Assembly (NCBI RefSeq): GCF_040361255.1
Contig: NZ_APNG01000005.1
Span: forward strand, 161,655 to 225,654
Origin: Salinisphaera sp040361255
GTDB lineage: Bacteria > Pseudomonadota > Gammaproteobacteria > Nevskiales > Salinisphaeraceae
Reading direction: 5' to 3'
Length of the DNA stretch: 64,000 nt
The first letter of the stretch is position 1; every line of letters starts with the position of its first letter. Both the position numbers and the translations under genes were made by a program. A model generated the notes under the pieces. The model was not told where the DNA came from. It saw only the letters and a list, made by a program, of their open reading frames with translations, and made no database searches. Below are positions 37,286 through 46,497 of this stretch, piece after piece.

Positions 37286-38422
37286 ATGTCCCTAGAACAT
37301 CTCAATCAATCCGGCGCGGCGCGTCGCGCGCGCCTGACCCTGCCGCACGGCGTGGTGGATACGCCGACCTTCATGCCCGTGGGCACCTACGGCACGGTCA
37401 AGGGCATGACGCCGGAGGAGCTCGAAAGCCTGGGCGCACAGATCGTGCTGGGTAATACCTATCATCTGATGCTGCGCCCGGGTACCGAGATTATCGAGGC
37501 GCACGGCGGCCTGCATGGCTTCATGCACTGGGACAAACCGATTCTCACCGACTCCGGCGGCTTTCAGGTCTGGAGTCTGGCCGAGATGCGAAAGCTCACC
37601 GAGGACGGCGTCGCGTTTCGTTCGCCGCTCGACGGATCGCGCCAGTATCTGTCGCCCGAGCGCTCGATCGAAGTCCAGCATGCGCTGAACTCCGATATCG
37701 TCATGTGTCTGGACGAATGCACCGATTACCCGGTGCCCAAGCAGGATGCGGCGGCGTCGATGCAGCTGTCCATGCGCTGGGCAGCACGCTGTCGAGGCGC
37801 CCACGGCGATAGCCGCAACCTGTTGTTCGGTATCAACCAGGGCAGTGTGTTTGCCGATCTGCGCGCCGAATCGATGGCCGCGCTCGTGGATATCGGCTTC
37901 GACGGCTATGCCATCGGCGGCGTGTCGGTGGGCGAGGCCTGGGCCGACAAGGCCGCGGTGCTCGAAGGCGTGTTGCCGGTCACCCCGGCCGATTATCCGC
38001 GTTATCTCATGGGCGTCGGCACGCCTTCGGATCTGGTGGCGGCGGTGTCGTTCGGTATCGACATGTTCGATTGCGTGATGCCCACGCGCAACGCCCGCAA
38101 CGGCTATCTGTTCACCTCCGAGGGCGTGGTCAAGATCAAGAACGCGGTGCACAAGCACGATATCGGCCCGCTGGATGCGAAATGTGGCTGTCCGACCTGC
38201 CGCAACTACAGCCGGGCCTATCTGCACCATCTGTATCGCTGCGGCGAAATTCTGGCCGCGCGGCTCAACACCTGGCACAACCTGTATTACTACCAGCAAC
38301 TCATGCAGCGTATCCGCACCGCGATCGAGGCCGATCGTTACGAGGCGTTCATGCGCGAGTTCTTTACCGGCCCCGAGGGCGCGGGGACTGCGCAGGCGGC
38401 CTATTTCGGTTATGGCAGCTAG
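37286..38422 (+). CDS. tgt: tRNA-guanine transglycosylase
   Basis: 378 residues, standard length. DSGGFQVWSL contains the catalytic-site aspartate (ILTDSGG), FDCVMPTRNARNG holds the nucleophile Asp, and CGCPTCRNYSRAYLHHL carries the zinc ligands. It exchanges G34 for preQ1 in tRNAs for Asn, Asp, His and Tyr in queuosine synthesis. It begins a tgt-yajC-secD-secF order typical of the class. Confidence 0.97.
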   Translation: MSLEHLNQSGAARRARLTLPHGVVDTPTFMPVGTYGTVKGMTPEELESLGAQIVLGNTYHLMLRPGTEIIEAHGGLHGFMHWDKPILTDSGGFQVWSLAEMRKLTEDGVAFRSPLDGSRQYLSPERSIEVQHALNSDIVMCLDECTDYPVPKQDAAASMQLSMRWAARCRGAHGDSRNLLFGINQGSVFADLRAESMAALVDIGFDGYAIGGVSVGEAWADKAAVLEGVLPVTPADYPRYLMGVGTPSDLVAAVSFGIDMFDCVMPTRNARNGYLFTSEGVVKIKNAVHKHDIGPLDAKCGCPTCRNYSRAYLHHLYRCGEILAARLNTWHNLYYYQQLMQRIRTAIEADRYEAFMREFFTGPEGAGTAQAAYFGYGS

Positions 38423-38533
38423 CTGGGCCGCTGTGGCGCGCGTGTGTCCTGAAACCGGCGAATGCTGTGGCATACTACGCCGCTCGAACGGGCGCGCCCA
38501 CGCGCCAGACCCCGTTTTCAATCGAGGTAAACT

Positions 38534-38860
38534 ATGGATTTTCTGATTTCGCCGGCCTATGCGCAGTCCGGCGGCCAGGCCGGCGGTATTCTTCCCACGC
38601 TGATCATGGTCGGTCTGTTCTTCGTGTTCATGTATTTCATGATCATCCGGCCGCAGATGAAGCGCCAGAAAGAGCACAAGAAACTGCTCGAAAGCCTGGA
38701 CAAAGGCGTCGAAGTGGTGACCTCGGGCGGCGTGGCCGGCAAGATTCGCCAGGTCGGCGAAAACTTCATCGTCGTCGAAGTGTCCGAAGGCGTCGAGATC
38801 CGTATTCAGAAGAACGCCGTGGCGAGTGTGGTGCCCAAGGGCACGCTGGACTCGCTGTAA
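38534..38860 (+). CDS. yajC: Preprotein translocase accessory subunit YajC
   Basis: 108 residues. One membrane segment (ILPTLIMVGLFFVFMYFMII) is followed by RPQMKRQKEHKKLLESLDKG and the SGGVAGKIRQV domain of YajC. It associates with SecDF at the SecYEG translocase. GAGG precedes the start. It lies 70 bases before secD. Confidence 0.96.
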   Translation: MDFLISPAYAQSGGQAGGILPTLIMVGLFFVFMYFMIIRPQMKRQKEHKKLLESLDKGVEVVTSGGVAGKIRQVGENFIVVEVSEGVEIRIQKNAVASVVPKGTLDSL

Positions 38861-38930
38861 CGCGTATCTTCGCGGCTGCACCGGTGTGACGAGGCACCGG
38901 TGCCATGAGTAGACCGTCCATCGGGGCCCT

Positions 38931-40784
38931 ATGAATCGCTATCCACTATGGAAATATCTCCTGCTGCTGTTCGTGCTGGCGGCGGGTGTGCTGTATGCGC
39001 TGCCCAATATCTACGGCGAACAGCCGGCGGTTCAGGTTTCAGACGCCGACGGTGAGGCCGCGACCCCGGCGCTGGTGCAGCGGGTAAAGACCACGCTCAC
39101 CGATGCCGATGTCGCGCCTGAAGAAATCACCCTGGAAGAAGGGCGTCTACTCGCGCTCTACAAGAACACCGAAGCCCAGCTGCGTGCAGCCGGGGTGCTC
39201 AAGCGCAAACTCGGCGACGACTACACCATCGCGCTCAACCTCGCGCCCAGCACGCCGGACTGGCTGCGTGCGCTTGGCGCCGAGCCGATGGCGCTGGGCC
39301 TGGATCTGCGCGGCGGCGTGCATTTCCTGCTCGAAGTGGATATGGAAGCGGTCTTTAACGAGACCTACGACCGCTACGCACGCGATATTCCGCGTTTCCT
39401 GCGCGACGAATCGATTCGCTACAGTCGCGCCTCGCGCGATGGCGATGCGGTGCGCCTGCAGTTTCCCAATGCCCAGGCCATGGACAATGCCCGGGATGCG
39501 CTGGGCAGCGAGTTCAGGGTTCTGAACTTCAATCAGGCGCCCAATAGCGACAACACGCTTGTTGCCACGCTCACGGAAACCGAACAAAAGCGTATTACCG
39601 ACTTCGCGCTCCAGCAGAACCTCACCACGCTGCGTAATCGTGTCAACGAGCTGGGTGTGGCTGAGCCCCTGGTTCAGCGCCAGGGCGATTCGCGTATCGT
39701 CGTGGAGTTGCCCGGCGTTCAGGACACCGCCGAAGCCAAGCGGTTGCTCGGCAAGACGGCAACACTGGAATATCGTCTGGTCGCCCAGGGCCAGGATGCC
39801 CAGGCCGCCGAGCGTACCGGCAATATTCCGCCGGGCACCGAGCTGTATCACACCCGCGACGGCCGGCCGATTCTGCTCGATGACGACGTGATTGCCTCGG
39901 GCGACCAGCTGGTGGATGCCTCCTCGGGTTTCGATCAGCAGACCGGTAGCCCGGCGGTGTTCGTCACCCTGGACGGTCAGGCCGCCAGCAAGATGTTCGA
40001 TACCACCTCGGCGCATGTCGGCGACCCGATGGCGGTGCTGTTCATCGAAAACCGGATCGACACGCACTACGAGAACGGCGAGGAAGTCCGCGAGCGCAAG
40101 AAGGTCGAAGAAGTCATCAGCGTGGCCAATATCCGCAGCGCCTTCGGCAAGCGTTTCCAGACCACCGGCCTGGAACGCGGCGAAGCGCACGATCTGGCCC
40201 TGCTGCTGCGCGCCGGCGCGCTCGCCGCGCCGGTGAACATCGTCGAAGAACGCACCATCGGCCCGAGCCTGGGTGCCGACAATATCGCCCAGGGTCGTCT
40301 GGCGGTCATCGTGGGTTTTCTGCTCGTGATCGTGTTCATGGCGGTCTATTACCGCGGTTTCGGTCTGTTCGCCAACGCAGCCCTTTTGATGAATCTCGTA
40401 CTCATCGTCGCGCTGCTGTCGTTGTTGCAGGCCACGCTTACGCTGCCGGGTATTGCCGGCATCGTGCTGACCGTGGGTATGGCGGTCGACGCCAACGTAC
40501 TGATCTTCGAGCGAATACGTGAGGAACTCGATGCCGGCAATACGCCGCAGTCGGCGATCAAGTCCGGCTACGACAAGGCGTTTTCATCGATTGCCGACGC
40601 CAACGTCACCACGCTGATCGCCGCCATCGTGCTGTTCGGTTTCGGCACCGGCCCGATCAAGGGCTTTGCCGTGACCCTGTCGCTGGGCATCCTCACCTCG
40701 ATGTTCACCGCGATCGTCGGCACCCGTGCGATGGCCAATCTCGTCTACGGTCGCCGGCGTCGGTTACAGAAACTGTCGATCTAG
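38931..40784 (+). CDS. secD: Protein translocase subunit SecD
   Basis: 617 residues with one N-terminal span, a large periplasmic domain with GLDLRGGVHFLLEVDM and five C-terminal spans holding LTVGMAVDANVLIFERIREE. It uses the proton gradient to pull exported proteins through SecYEG. It is followed by secF after 45 bases. Confidence 0.97.
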   Translation: MNRYPLWKYLLLLFVLAAGVLYALPNIYGEQPAVQVSDADGEAATPALVQRVKTTLTDADVAPEEITLEEGRLLALYKNTEAQLRAAGVLKRKLGDDYTIALNLAPSTPDWLRALGAEPMALGLDLRGGVHFLLEVDMEAVFNETYDRYARDIPRFLRDESIRYSRASRDGDAVRLQFPNAQAMDNARDALGSEFRVLNFNQAPNSDNTLVATLTETEQKRITDFALQQNLTTLRNRVNELGVAEPLVQRQGDSRIVVELPGVQDTAEAKRLLGKTATLEYRLVAQGQDAQAAERTGNIPPGTELYHTRDGRPILLDDDVIASGDQLVDASSGFDQQTGSPAVFVTLDGQAASKMFDTTSAHVGDPMAVLFIENRIDTHYENGEEVRERKKVEEVISVANIRSAFGKRFQTTGLERGEAHDLALLLRAGALAAPVNIVEERTIGPSLGADNIAQGRLAVIVGFLLVIVFMAVYYRGFGLFANAALLMNLVLIVALLSLLQATLTLPGIAGIVLTVGMAVDANVLIFERIREELDAGNTPQSAIKSGYDKAFSSIADANVTTLIAAIVLFGFGTGPIKGFAVTLSLGILTSMFTAIVGTRAMANLVYGRRRRLQKLSI

Positions 40785-40829
40785 CATGCGTGACCCACGC
40801 CTGCGTTTTGCTCTCAAGTCGAGTCTCGA

Positions 40830-41771
40830 ATGCGCCTGATCAAATCCAACACCTCGATCGACTTCATCAGCTACGGCAAGTACGCCATCGTTTTTTCGGC
40901 GTTGCTGATTCTGGTGTCGTTCGTATCGTTCTCGATGGAAAAACTCTCGTTCGGCGTGGATTTCACCGGCGGCGTAGTGATCGAGGTCGGTTATCCGCAG
41001 GCGGTGGGCCTCGATGAGGTTCGCGGCGCGCTCGACGACGGTGGCTATCCGGGCGCCACGGTCCAGCATTTCGGTTCATCCGATGCGGTCATGATCCGCC
41101 TGGCCAGCGAAGAGGGCGCGGATAGCTCGGATGTGAGCACCCGCGTCATGCAATCGCTACAGGCCGAAAACAGCGCGGCGGAGCTACGACGGGTGGAATT
41201 CGTCGGCCCGCAGGTCGGCGACGAACTGATCAACAAGGGCGGCCTGGCGCTGCTGTATACGGTGATCGCGATTCTCATCTACGTGATCGTGCGTTTCCAC
41301 TGGAAACTGGCCGCTGGGGCGGTTGCGGCCCTGGTGCACGACGTGCTGATCACGCTGGGCGTGTTTTCGCTGTTCCATCTGGATTTCGATCTCACCGTGC
41401 TGGCTGCGCTGCTCGCGGTTATCGGCTACTCGCTCAACGACACGATCGTCGTGTTCGATCGTATTCGCGAGAACTTCCGGCGCATGCGCAAGGCCACACC
41501 CGTGGAAGTGGTCAATGCCTCCATCAACCAGACCCTGTCGCGTACGTTGATGACCTCCGGCACGACCATCCTGACCCTGCTGGCGCTGTTCTTCCTTGGC
41601 GGCGAGGTTATCCACGGCTTCGCCACCGCGCTGCTGATCGGCATCTTCATCGGTACCTATTCCTCGATCTTCGTGGCCAGCGCGCTCGCCCTGCGGCTCA
41701 AGATCACCAGCCAGGACCTGTTCCCGCCCAAGGAAGAGGATGCCGAGAAGGCGTCACGCGTCACGCGTTAG
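40830..41771 (+). CDS. secF: Protein translocase subunit SecF
   Basis: 313 residues. SFGVDFTGGVVIEV is the family N-terminal domain and YSLNDTIVVFDRIREN the conserved membrane block, with MTSGTTILTLLALFFLGGE after it. It partners SecD. The gene ends the operon, and a long repeat-rich spacer follows. Confidence 0.97.
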   Translation: MRLIKSNTSIDFISYGKYAIVFSALLILVSFVSFSMEKLSFGVDFTGGVVIEVGYPQAVGLDEVRGALDDGGYPGATVQHFGSSDAVMIRLASEEGADSSDVSTRVMQSLQAENSAAELRRVEFVGPQVGDELINKGGLALLYTVIAILIYVIVRFHWKLAAGAVAALVHDVLITLGVFSLFHLDFDLTVLAALLAVIGYSLNDTIVVFDRIRENFRRMRKATPVEVVNASINQTLSRTLMTSGTTILTLLALFFLGGEVIHGFATALLIGIFIGTYSSIFVASALALRLKITSQDLFPPKEEDAEKASRVTR

Positions 41772-41828
41772 TCTCCGGTTACGGGCTCGCCAGCGCTGAA
41801 TCAACGGCGCGGGTGAATTTTGGCTTGG

Positions 41829-42424
41829 GGTTTCGCACTGCTGTGCGAGTGACTTTCATTTGCTTGTCCAAATGAAAGTAACCAAAGCAAAAGACGCCCT
41901 GGCTTGCGCCGATGCTGCGCATCGGTTCCCTGCGCGGCTCCGGCGCCAAGCGGGCCAGCCGGAAACTCGCTTTGCTCAAACATCCGGCTGACTTATCCGC
42001 TTGCCGCCTCCACTGCTCGGCGCTACGCCCAAGGGACCCGAATACAGGCAAGCGTCGCTATCGCTCGCTCAAGGTCACGTCTTTTGTAGGTCGGCTTAGC
42101 GAAGCGTAAGCCGACAAGAACGCAGCCACTGCGCCAGCATCAACTACATCGTCGTATGGGCGCCGCGCTACGGGCTAGCCGCCTGTATTCGCACCCCGTG
42201 TGGAGCGAACGAGAAGCACAGGGCCGAAGGGTTTCCGGCGCACCGCGCCGGGGCGGCAAGGTGTTTGAGGGCGGTCAAAGCCGCCCGAGTTTTTGCCGCG
42301 CCCTTCGGCCTGAGCATCGCAGTGGTTCAGCGCGTAGCGCCGACGCGTAACCTGGGCGTCTTTTCCTTTGCTTCCTTTCGTTTGGACGAGCAAACGAAAG
42401 GGAGTCGCACAGCAGTGCGAAACC
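41829..42424. repeat. Element bounded by 74-bp inverted repeat arms
   Basis: The left arm (41829-41902) and the right arm (42351-42424) are inverted copies matching at 64 of 74 positions. Each arm contains two perfect hairpins: TCGCAC/GTGCGA (41833-41848; 42405-42420) and an 11-pair stem (41852-41879; 42374-42401). In the larger stem the two copies differ by compensatory base pairs. About 450 bases lie between the arms. Sequences like this occur near genes in many Proteobacteria, but I cannot name the family with certainty. Confidence 0.8.
42090..42115. repeat. Palindromic repeat unit
   Basis: A 9-pair inverted repeat, GTCGGCTTA and TAAGCCGAC, encloses GCGAAGCG. It lies inside the repeat-rich spacer. 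A related GTCGGCTTA core appears in the tandem repeat at 63898. Confidence 0.75.
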
Positions 42425-42582
42425 TCGGTTTCGATGAACTCGTGAGTGCCCAGCGACTCGTGGCTCGGACCGTTAGATTTACGGCTTTACGCCCGATGTA
42501 CATTTCGCCACGAGTTGCCGTAAACCGCTGCCTCCCCAATCGAAACACGTCCTGAATACGCGTGTAGCTCATCGTGACGAAA

Positions 42583-43086
42583 ATGGATATAGAGGTCTTT
42601 CAGCCGGGCAAAGAGCACCAGTCGGCGTTCCTGGCTGCTGTCCGGCGCAGCCAACCCGGCCTGAAGCGCTGGGTTTCGCCGCCCGACACGCCAGAGAAAT
42701 ACGCGAAGTACCTGGAGCGCTACGCAGGCGACACGCATCGCAGTTATCTGGCCATGGCCAGCAACGGCACGCTGGTGGGCTGTATCAACCTGAACGAAAT
42801 TGTGCGCGGCGCATTGCAATCTGCGTACCTTGGGTACTACGCATTCAGCCCGAACGAAGGCAAGGGTCTTATGAAAAACGCCTTGGCCGTCGTGGTGTCG
42901 CGCAGCTTTGGCCTCCACGCACTGCATCGACTGGAGGCCAACATCCAACCCGCCAACGAGCGCTCTGTTGGTCTGGTCAAGTCACTGGGTTTTCGATTGG
43001 AAGGCTATTCGCCGCGCTATCTGAAGATCGACGGCGAGTGGCGCGACCACGAGCGCTATGCGATTACGTCGGAAGAGTGGTCCTAG
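42583..43086 (+). CDS. GNAT acetyltransferase, RimJ/RimL-like
   Basis: 167 residues from the ATG at 42583; a GTG at 42574 would add three residues. GYYAFSPNEGKGLMKNALAV is the acetyl-CoA-binding motif region and RLEANIQPANERSVGLVKSL with GFRLEGYSPRYLKIDGEW matches RimJ-type N-acetyltransferases. The acceptor (protein N-terminus or small molecule) is unknown. It follows the repeat-rich spacer and is not obviously co-transcribed with anything. Confidence 0.87.
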   Translation: MDIEVFQPGKEHQSAFLAAVRRSQPGLKRWVSPPDTPEKYAKYLERYAGDTHRSYLAMASNGTLVGCINLNEIVRGALQSAYLGYYAFSPNEGKGLMKNALAVVVSRSFGLHALHRLEANIQPANERSVGLVKSLGFRLEGYSPRYLKIDGEWRDHERYAITSEEWS

Positions 43087-43214
43087 AATGGCGGCGCGTC
43101 CCGAGAACATATGCAGCCTGGATCGGGATTCTGGCCGCGGCGATATCGCGCAGCGACCGCGGGGAACTATTTGATGACGGTTTGCCGCGGAAACGAACCC
43201 ACGCAGCGCTTGAT

Positions 43215-43853
43215 TCACTCGCCGTCTTCGAAATCCTTGATATAGGCAGGCAATTCGTCGGCCCGATGCGCATCCCCGTAACGCCGATCGTCCGGATAAT
43301 ACTCGGCCCAGCGCTGGACTTCGCCGGCCGTGCGTTCGCCAGCGATGTCGGCGATGAAGGCCAGCGTCATATCCATACCGGCTGATACGCCTGCGGAGGT
43401 CCAGATGTGTCCTGCGTGGGTGAACCGTGTTTCCTGAACCGCCACGTCCCCGAGCGCGCGCAGGCGATCGAGCGATGCCCAATGCGTGGTTGCGGGTTGG
43501 CCGGTGAGCACGCCGGCCCGGTGGAGCAGGAAGGCGCCGGTACACACCGACAGCAGCGCCTGGCATTGGCTCGCACATTCGCTGATGAAGGCGATGGTTT
43601 CGGCTTCGTCGACCACCCGACGTGTGCCGCGTCCGCCGGGCACCAGCAGTACGTCGAGCGCCGGGCAATCTGCGAAGCCGACGTCGGCTGTGAGCGTCAG
43701 ACCCTTGGCGCAACGAACCGGGCCGGGTTGGGCGGCCACGAGCAGACGTTCGCCCGGGCCGTCGAAGTACTCGGCCCATACGCCCACGAGTTCCCACGGG
43801 CCGAGCAGGTCCAGTTCTTCCACGCCATCGAAGATAAGAAAGCCGAAACGCAT
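43215..43853 (-). CDS. DJ-1/PfpI superfamily protein
   Basis: 212 residues from the ATG at 43853. FGFLIFDGVEELDLLGPWEL starts the domain, and LLSVCTGAFLLHRAGVLTG has the nucleophile-elbow cysteine. The layout resembles isonitrile hydratases and the ligand domain of some AraC-type regulators, but no DNA-binding domain is present. The substrate is uncertain. It is alone on the minus strand before suhB. Confidence 0.83.
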   Translation of the reverse strand: MRFGFLIFDGVEELDLLGPWELVGVWAEYFDGPGERLLVAAQPGPVRCAKGLTLTADVGFADCPALDVLLVPGGRGTRRVVDEAETIAFISECASQCQALLSVCTGAFLLHRAGVLTGQPATTHWASLDRLRALGDVAVQETRFTHAGHIWTSAGVSAGMDMTLAFIADIAGERTAGEVQRWAEYYPDDRRYGDAHRADELPAYIKDFEDGE

Positions 43854-43909
43854 GGCCCGCCTCGTGTGGTTCAACGACGTTCGATCATGCGCTCGTCGAG
43901 ACTATCGAG

Positions 43910-44701
43910 CTAGCTGCCACCCTGCGGGGTGCGTTCGATCTTTTCGATCAGCTGCGGATAGAGCTTGGGATTGGCGGCGATCACATTGCCCGTTTTGAGT
44001 GGGTCCTGATCCTTGATATCACCGGCAATACCGCCCGCGCCGCGTACCAGCAGCAGACCCGCGGCCATGTCCCATGGGGCAAGGCCCATTTCCCAGAAGC
44101 CATCCAGGCGCCCGGCGGCGACATAGGCCAGATCGAGTGCCGCGGAGCCGGCGCGGCGAATATCCGCGCTCGACGACAGCAGTCGGTTGAACACGGGCAT
44201 GTGGGTGGCGATGTCCTGCTTCTTGCGATAGGCAAAACCGGTGGCCAGCAGCGCCTGGCGCAGGCGCGTGGTGCGGGTCACGCGAATACGCTTGCCGTCC
44301 AGGCTGGCGCCGGCGCCGCGATCGGCGGTGAACAACTCGTCCTTGACCGGATCGTAGACCACGGCATGTTCGATCACGCCGTTGATCTGACAGGCGATCG
44401 AGACACAGAAATGCGGAATGCCGGCAATGAAATTGGCCGTGCCGTCGATCGGGTCGATGATCCAGACCGTATCCGACTCGCCGCTTTCGCCGGACTCCTC
44501 GGCCATGAAGGCATGGTCCGGATAGACACGGCTGATGGTGTCGATGATCGCGTTTTCGGCGCGCTGATCGGCTTCGGTCACGAAATCGTTGCGACCGCTC
44601 TTGGCGGTAACCTCGCCGGTATCGCCGCGCCGGTAGTACTCCAGAATCACGCCACCGGCCCGGCGGGCGGCGGTGACGGCGATGTTGGTCAACGGTTGCA
44701 T
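43910..44701 (-). CDS. suhB: Inositol-1-monophosphatase family protein SuhB
   Basis: 263 residues from the ATG at 44701. MAEESGESGES and WIIDPIDGTANFIAGIPHF hold the metal-binding acidic residues, and LAPWDMAAGLLLVRGAGG is the C-terminal motif. It hydrolyses inositol phosphate and, in E. coli, helps rRNA transcription complexes. It is divergent from trmJ with 100 bases between starts, the common arrangement in the class. Confidence 0.95.
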   Translation of the reverse strand: MQPLTNIAVTAARRAGGVILEYYRRGDTGEVTAKSGRNDFVTEADQRAENAIIDTISRVYPDHAFMAEESGESGESDTVWIIDPIDGTANFIAGIPHFCVSIACQINGVIEHAVVYDPVKDELFTADRGAGASLDGKRIRVTRTTRLRQALLATGFAYRKKQDIATHMPVFNRLLSSSADIRRAGSAALDLAYVAAGRLDGFWEMGLAPWDMAAGLLLVRGAGGIAGDIKDQDPLKTGNVIAANPKLYPQLIEKIERTPQGGS

Positions 44702-44801
44702 CGAAAAATCCTTGATCGAACCCGGCGCGCGTAGACGCGGGCGAGTCATGAAAAGCCGGGTAGCGTACCATCTGCACGCCGTATTGATACGAGAGTCGAA
44801 C

Positions 44802-45620
44802 ATGAGCGAGCCGGCTGCCCCGGACGAAACCGCGGTATTTGACGAATCCCGCCTGGCGCGTCTGCGTATCGTGCTCGTAGGGGCTCAGCATCCCGGCAAT
44901 ATCGGTGCGGCCGCGCGGGCGATGAAAGTCATGGGTCTACATGACCTTGCGCTGGTGGCCCCCGAACGCTATCCCGACCCCGAGGCGCAGGCGCGTGCGT
45001 CGGGCGCGGACGACGTGCTCGAGGCCGCGCGTGTGTACGACACGCTGGAACAGGCCATCGGCGACTGTACGCTGGCGATCGGCGCGAGCGCGCGTCGGCG
45101 CCATATGCACTGGCCGCTCGTGGATGCGCGCCGCGCGGCGGTGAAAGCCATCGAACTCGCGCGGGATCAGAACGTGGCGCTGGTATTCGGACGTGAGCGC
45201 AGCGGGCTGGAAAACGCGGAGCTGGATCTGTGCCAGCTGCACCTGCAGGTGCCCACCAATCCCGCCTATCGCTCGCTCAATCTCGCGGCGGCGGTACAGG
45301 TAGTGGCCTACGAACTGCGCATGGCCGCCGGCGACACCCCCGAGGCCGAGCCCGCGCACGAACCGGTCACCACTGCGGATATGGAAGGCCTGTACGGCCA
45401 CTGGCAGGAGGTACTCGGGGCCAGCGGTTTTCTGGATACCGACAATCCGGGGCATCTCATGCGCCGGCTGCGGCGGCTGTTCAATCGGGCCGCGCCGGAT
45501 CGTATCGAGGTCAATATCCTGCGCGGTGCACTGCGTTCGCTGGACCCGCGTCGACAACCGCTGCGCGGGGCCGTGCGTAACAACAACGAGTCAACCGACG
45601 AGCGGGGACTTGATCCTTAG
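44802..45620 (+). CDS. trmJ: tRNA (cytidine/uridine-2'-O-)-methyltransferase TrmJ
   Basis: 272 residues. IVLVGAQHPGNIGAAARAMK begins the SPOUT fold, and VFGRERSGLENAELDLCQ with PTNPAYRSLNLAAAVQV is the SAM-binding knot. It methylates the 2'-hydroxyl at position 32 of tRNAs. The start at 44802 follows the divergent suhB promoter region; the longer frame would overlap suhB. Confidence 0.95.
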   Translation: MSEPAAPDETAVFDESRLARLRIVLVGAQHPGNIGAAARAMKVMGLHDLALVAPERYPDPEAQARASGADDVLEAARVYDTLEQAIGDCTLAIGASARRRHMHWPLVDARRAAVKAIELARDQNVALVFGRERSGLENAELDLCQLHLQVPTNPAYRSLNLAAAVQVVAYELRMAAGDTPEAEPAHEPVTTADMEGLYGHWQEVLGASGFLDTDNPGHLMRRLRRLFNRAAPDRIEVNILRGALRSLDPRRQPLRGAVRNNNESTDERGLDP

Positions 45621-45732
45621 CGGATAAACCCGAAATAGTGCATATCGCAGGAACAATGCCCGACCGGCACGAGGATATCGGCATGCACCCACATCGACCC
45701 ATCGACGGGCGCTTCGAGGCGCGGAGCATCTC

Positions 45733-46458
45733 ATGATCTCGCGCATGCGTGAGGACATCCACACCATTTTCGAGCGCGATCCGGCTGCGCGCAGCGTCTG
45801 GGAAGTGATTTTTTCATACCCGGGCCTGCACGCCCTGTGGTGGCATCGCGTGGCGCACTGGTGCTGGACCCACCGGCTGACCTGGCTGGGGCGCTTTGTG
45901 TCGCATATCTCGCGCTGGCTGACCGGCATCGAGATTCACCCCGGCGTGACCATTGGCCGGCGGTTTTTCATCGACCACGGCTTTGGCGTGGTCATCGGCG
46001 AAACCACGGTCATCGGCGACGATGTCACCCTCTATCAGGGGGTGACCTTGGGCGGGACCAGCTGGAACCCCGGCAAGCGCCATCCCACGCTGGAAAACGA
46101 CGTGGTGGTCGGCGCCGGGGCGAAGGTGCTGGGCCCGTTCACCGTGGGCAGCGGGGCACGCATCGGCTCGAATGCCGTGGTGGTCAAGGAAGTACCGCCC
46201 GGCTGCACTGCCGTGGGTGTGCCGGCGAAACTGGTCAAGTGCAAGAACGCCACGCCCGCCGACCGGCGCCGCGAGACGGCGGATCGAATCGGCTTTTCCA
46301 CCTACGGCGTATCCCAGGATATGCCGGACCCGGTGGCCACGGGCATCGATGCCATGCTCGACCATATCGATTCGCTCGAACGCCGCCAGGACGAACTGGA
46401 AGCGCTGACCAAGCGCTTGTCCGAACAGCTGGCCGAATCCCAGGCCGATAAGGCCTGA
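45733..46458 (+). CDS. cysE: Serine O-acetyltransferase (short form)
   Basis: 241 residues. The left-handed beta-helix hexapeptide repeats include GIEIHPGVTIGRRFFIDHG and VIGETTVIGDDVTLYQGVTL, with GGTSWNPGKRHPTL as the active-site loop. It makes O-acetylserine for cysteine synthesis. The shorter N-terminal domain is the EpsC/SrpH-like type. Its position just ahead of the cysteine desulfurases links cysteine supply to iron-sulfur assembly. Confidence 0.93.
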   Translation: MISRMREDIHTIFERDPAARSVWEVIFSYPGLHALWWHRVAHWCWTHRLTWLGRFVSHISRWLTGIEIHPGVTIGRRFFIDHGFGVVIGETTVIGDDVTLYQGVTLGGTSWNPGKRHPTLENDVVVGAGAKVLGPFTVGSGARIGSNAVVVKEVPPGCTAVGVPAKLVKCKNATPADRRRETADRIGFSTYGVSQDMPDPVATGIDAMLDHIDSLERRQDELEALTKRLSEQLAESQADKA

Positions 46459-46497
46459 CCAGCGGCGCGCTGGATGACGGCGCGCACGAGCTTCGTT

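Larger units (their letters stand above)
41772..42582. other. About 800 bases without a gene, repeat-rich
   Basis: The spacer between secF and the acetyltransferase gene contains the long inverted-arm element 41829-42424 and a palindrome at 42090-42115, listed separately. Several frames are open through it, but their translations are low-complexity, arginine-rich strings of a kind produced by such repeats. I see no real gene. Confidence 0.65.

Noticed and set aside
42156..42350. Small open frame inside the repeat-bounded spacer
   Set aside because: Its composition follows the repeat, is arginine-rich, and no start signal or family was seen.
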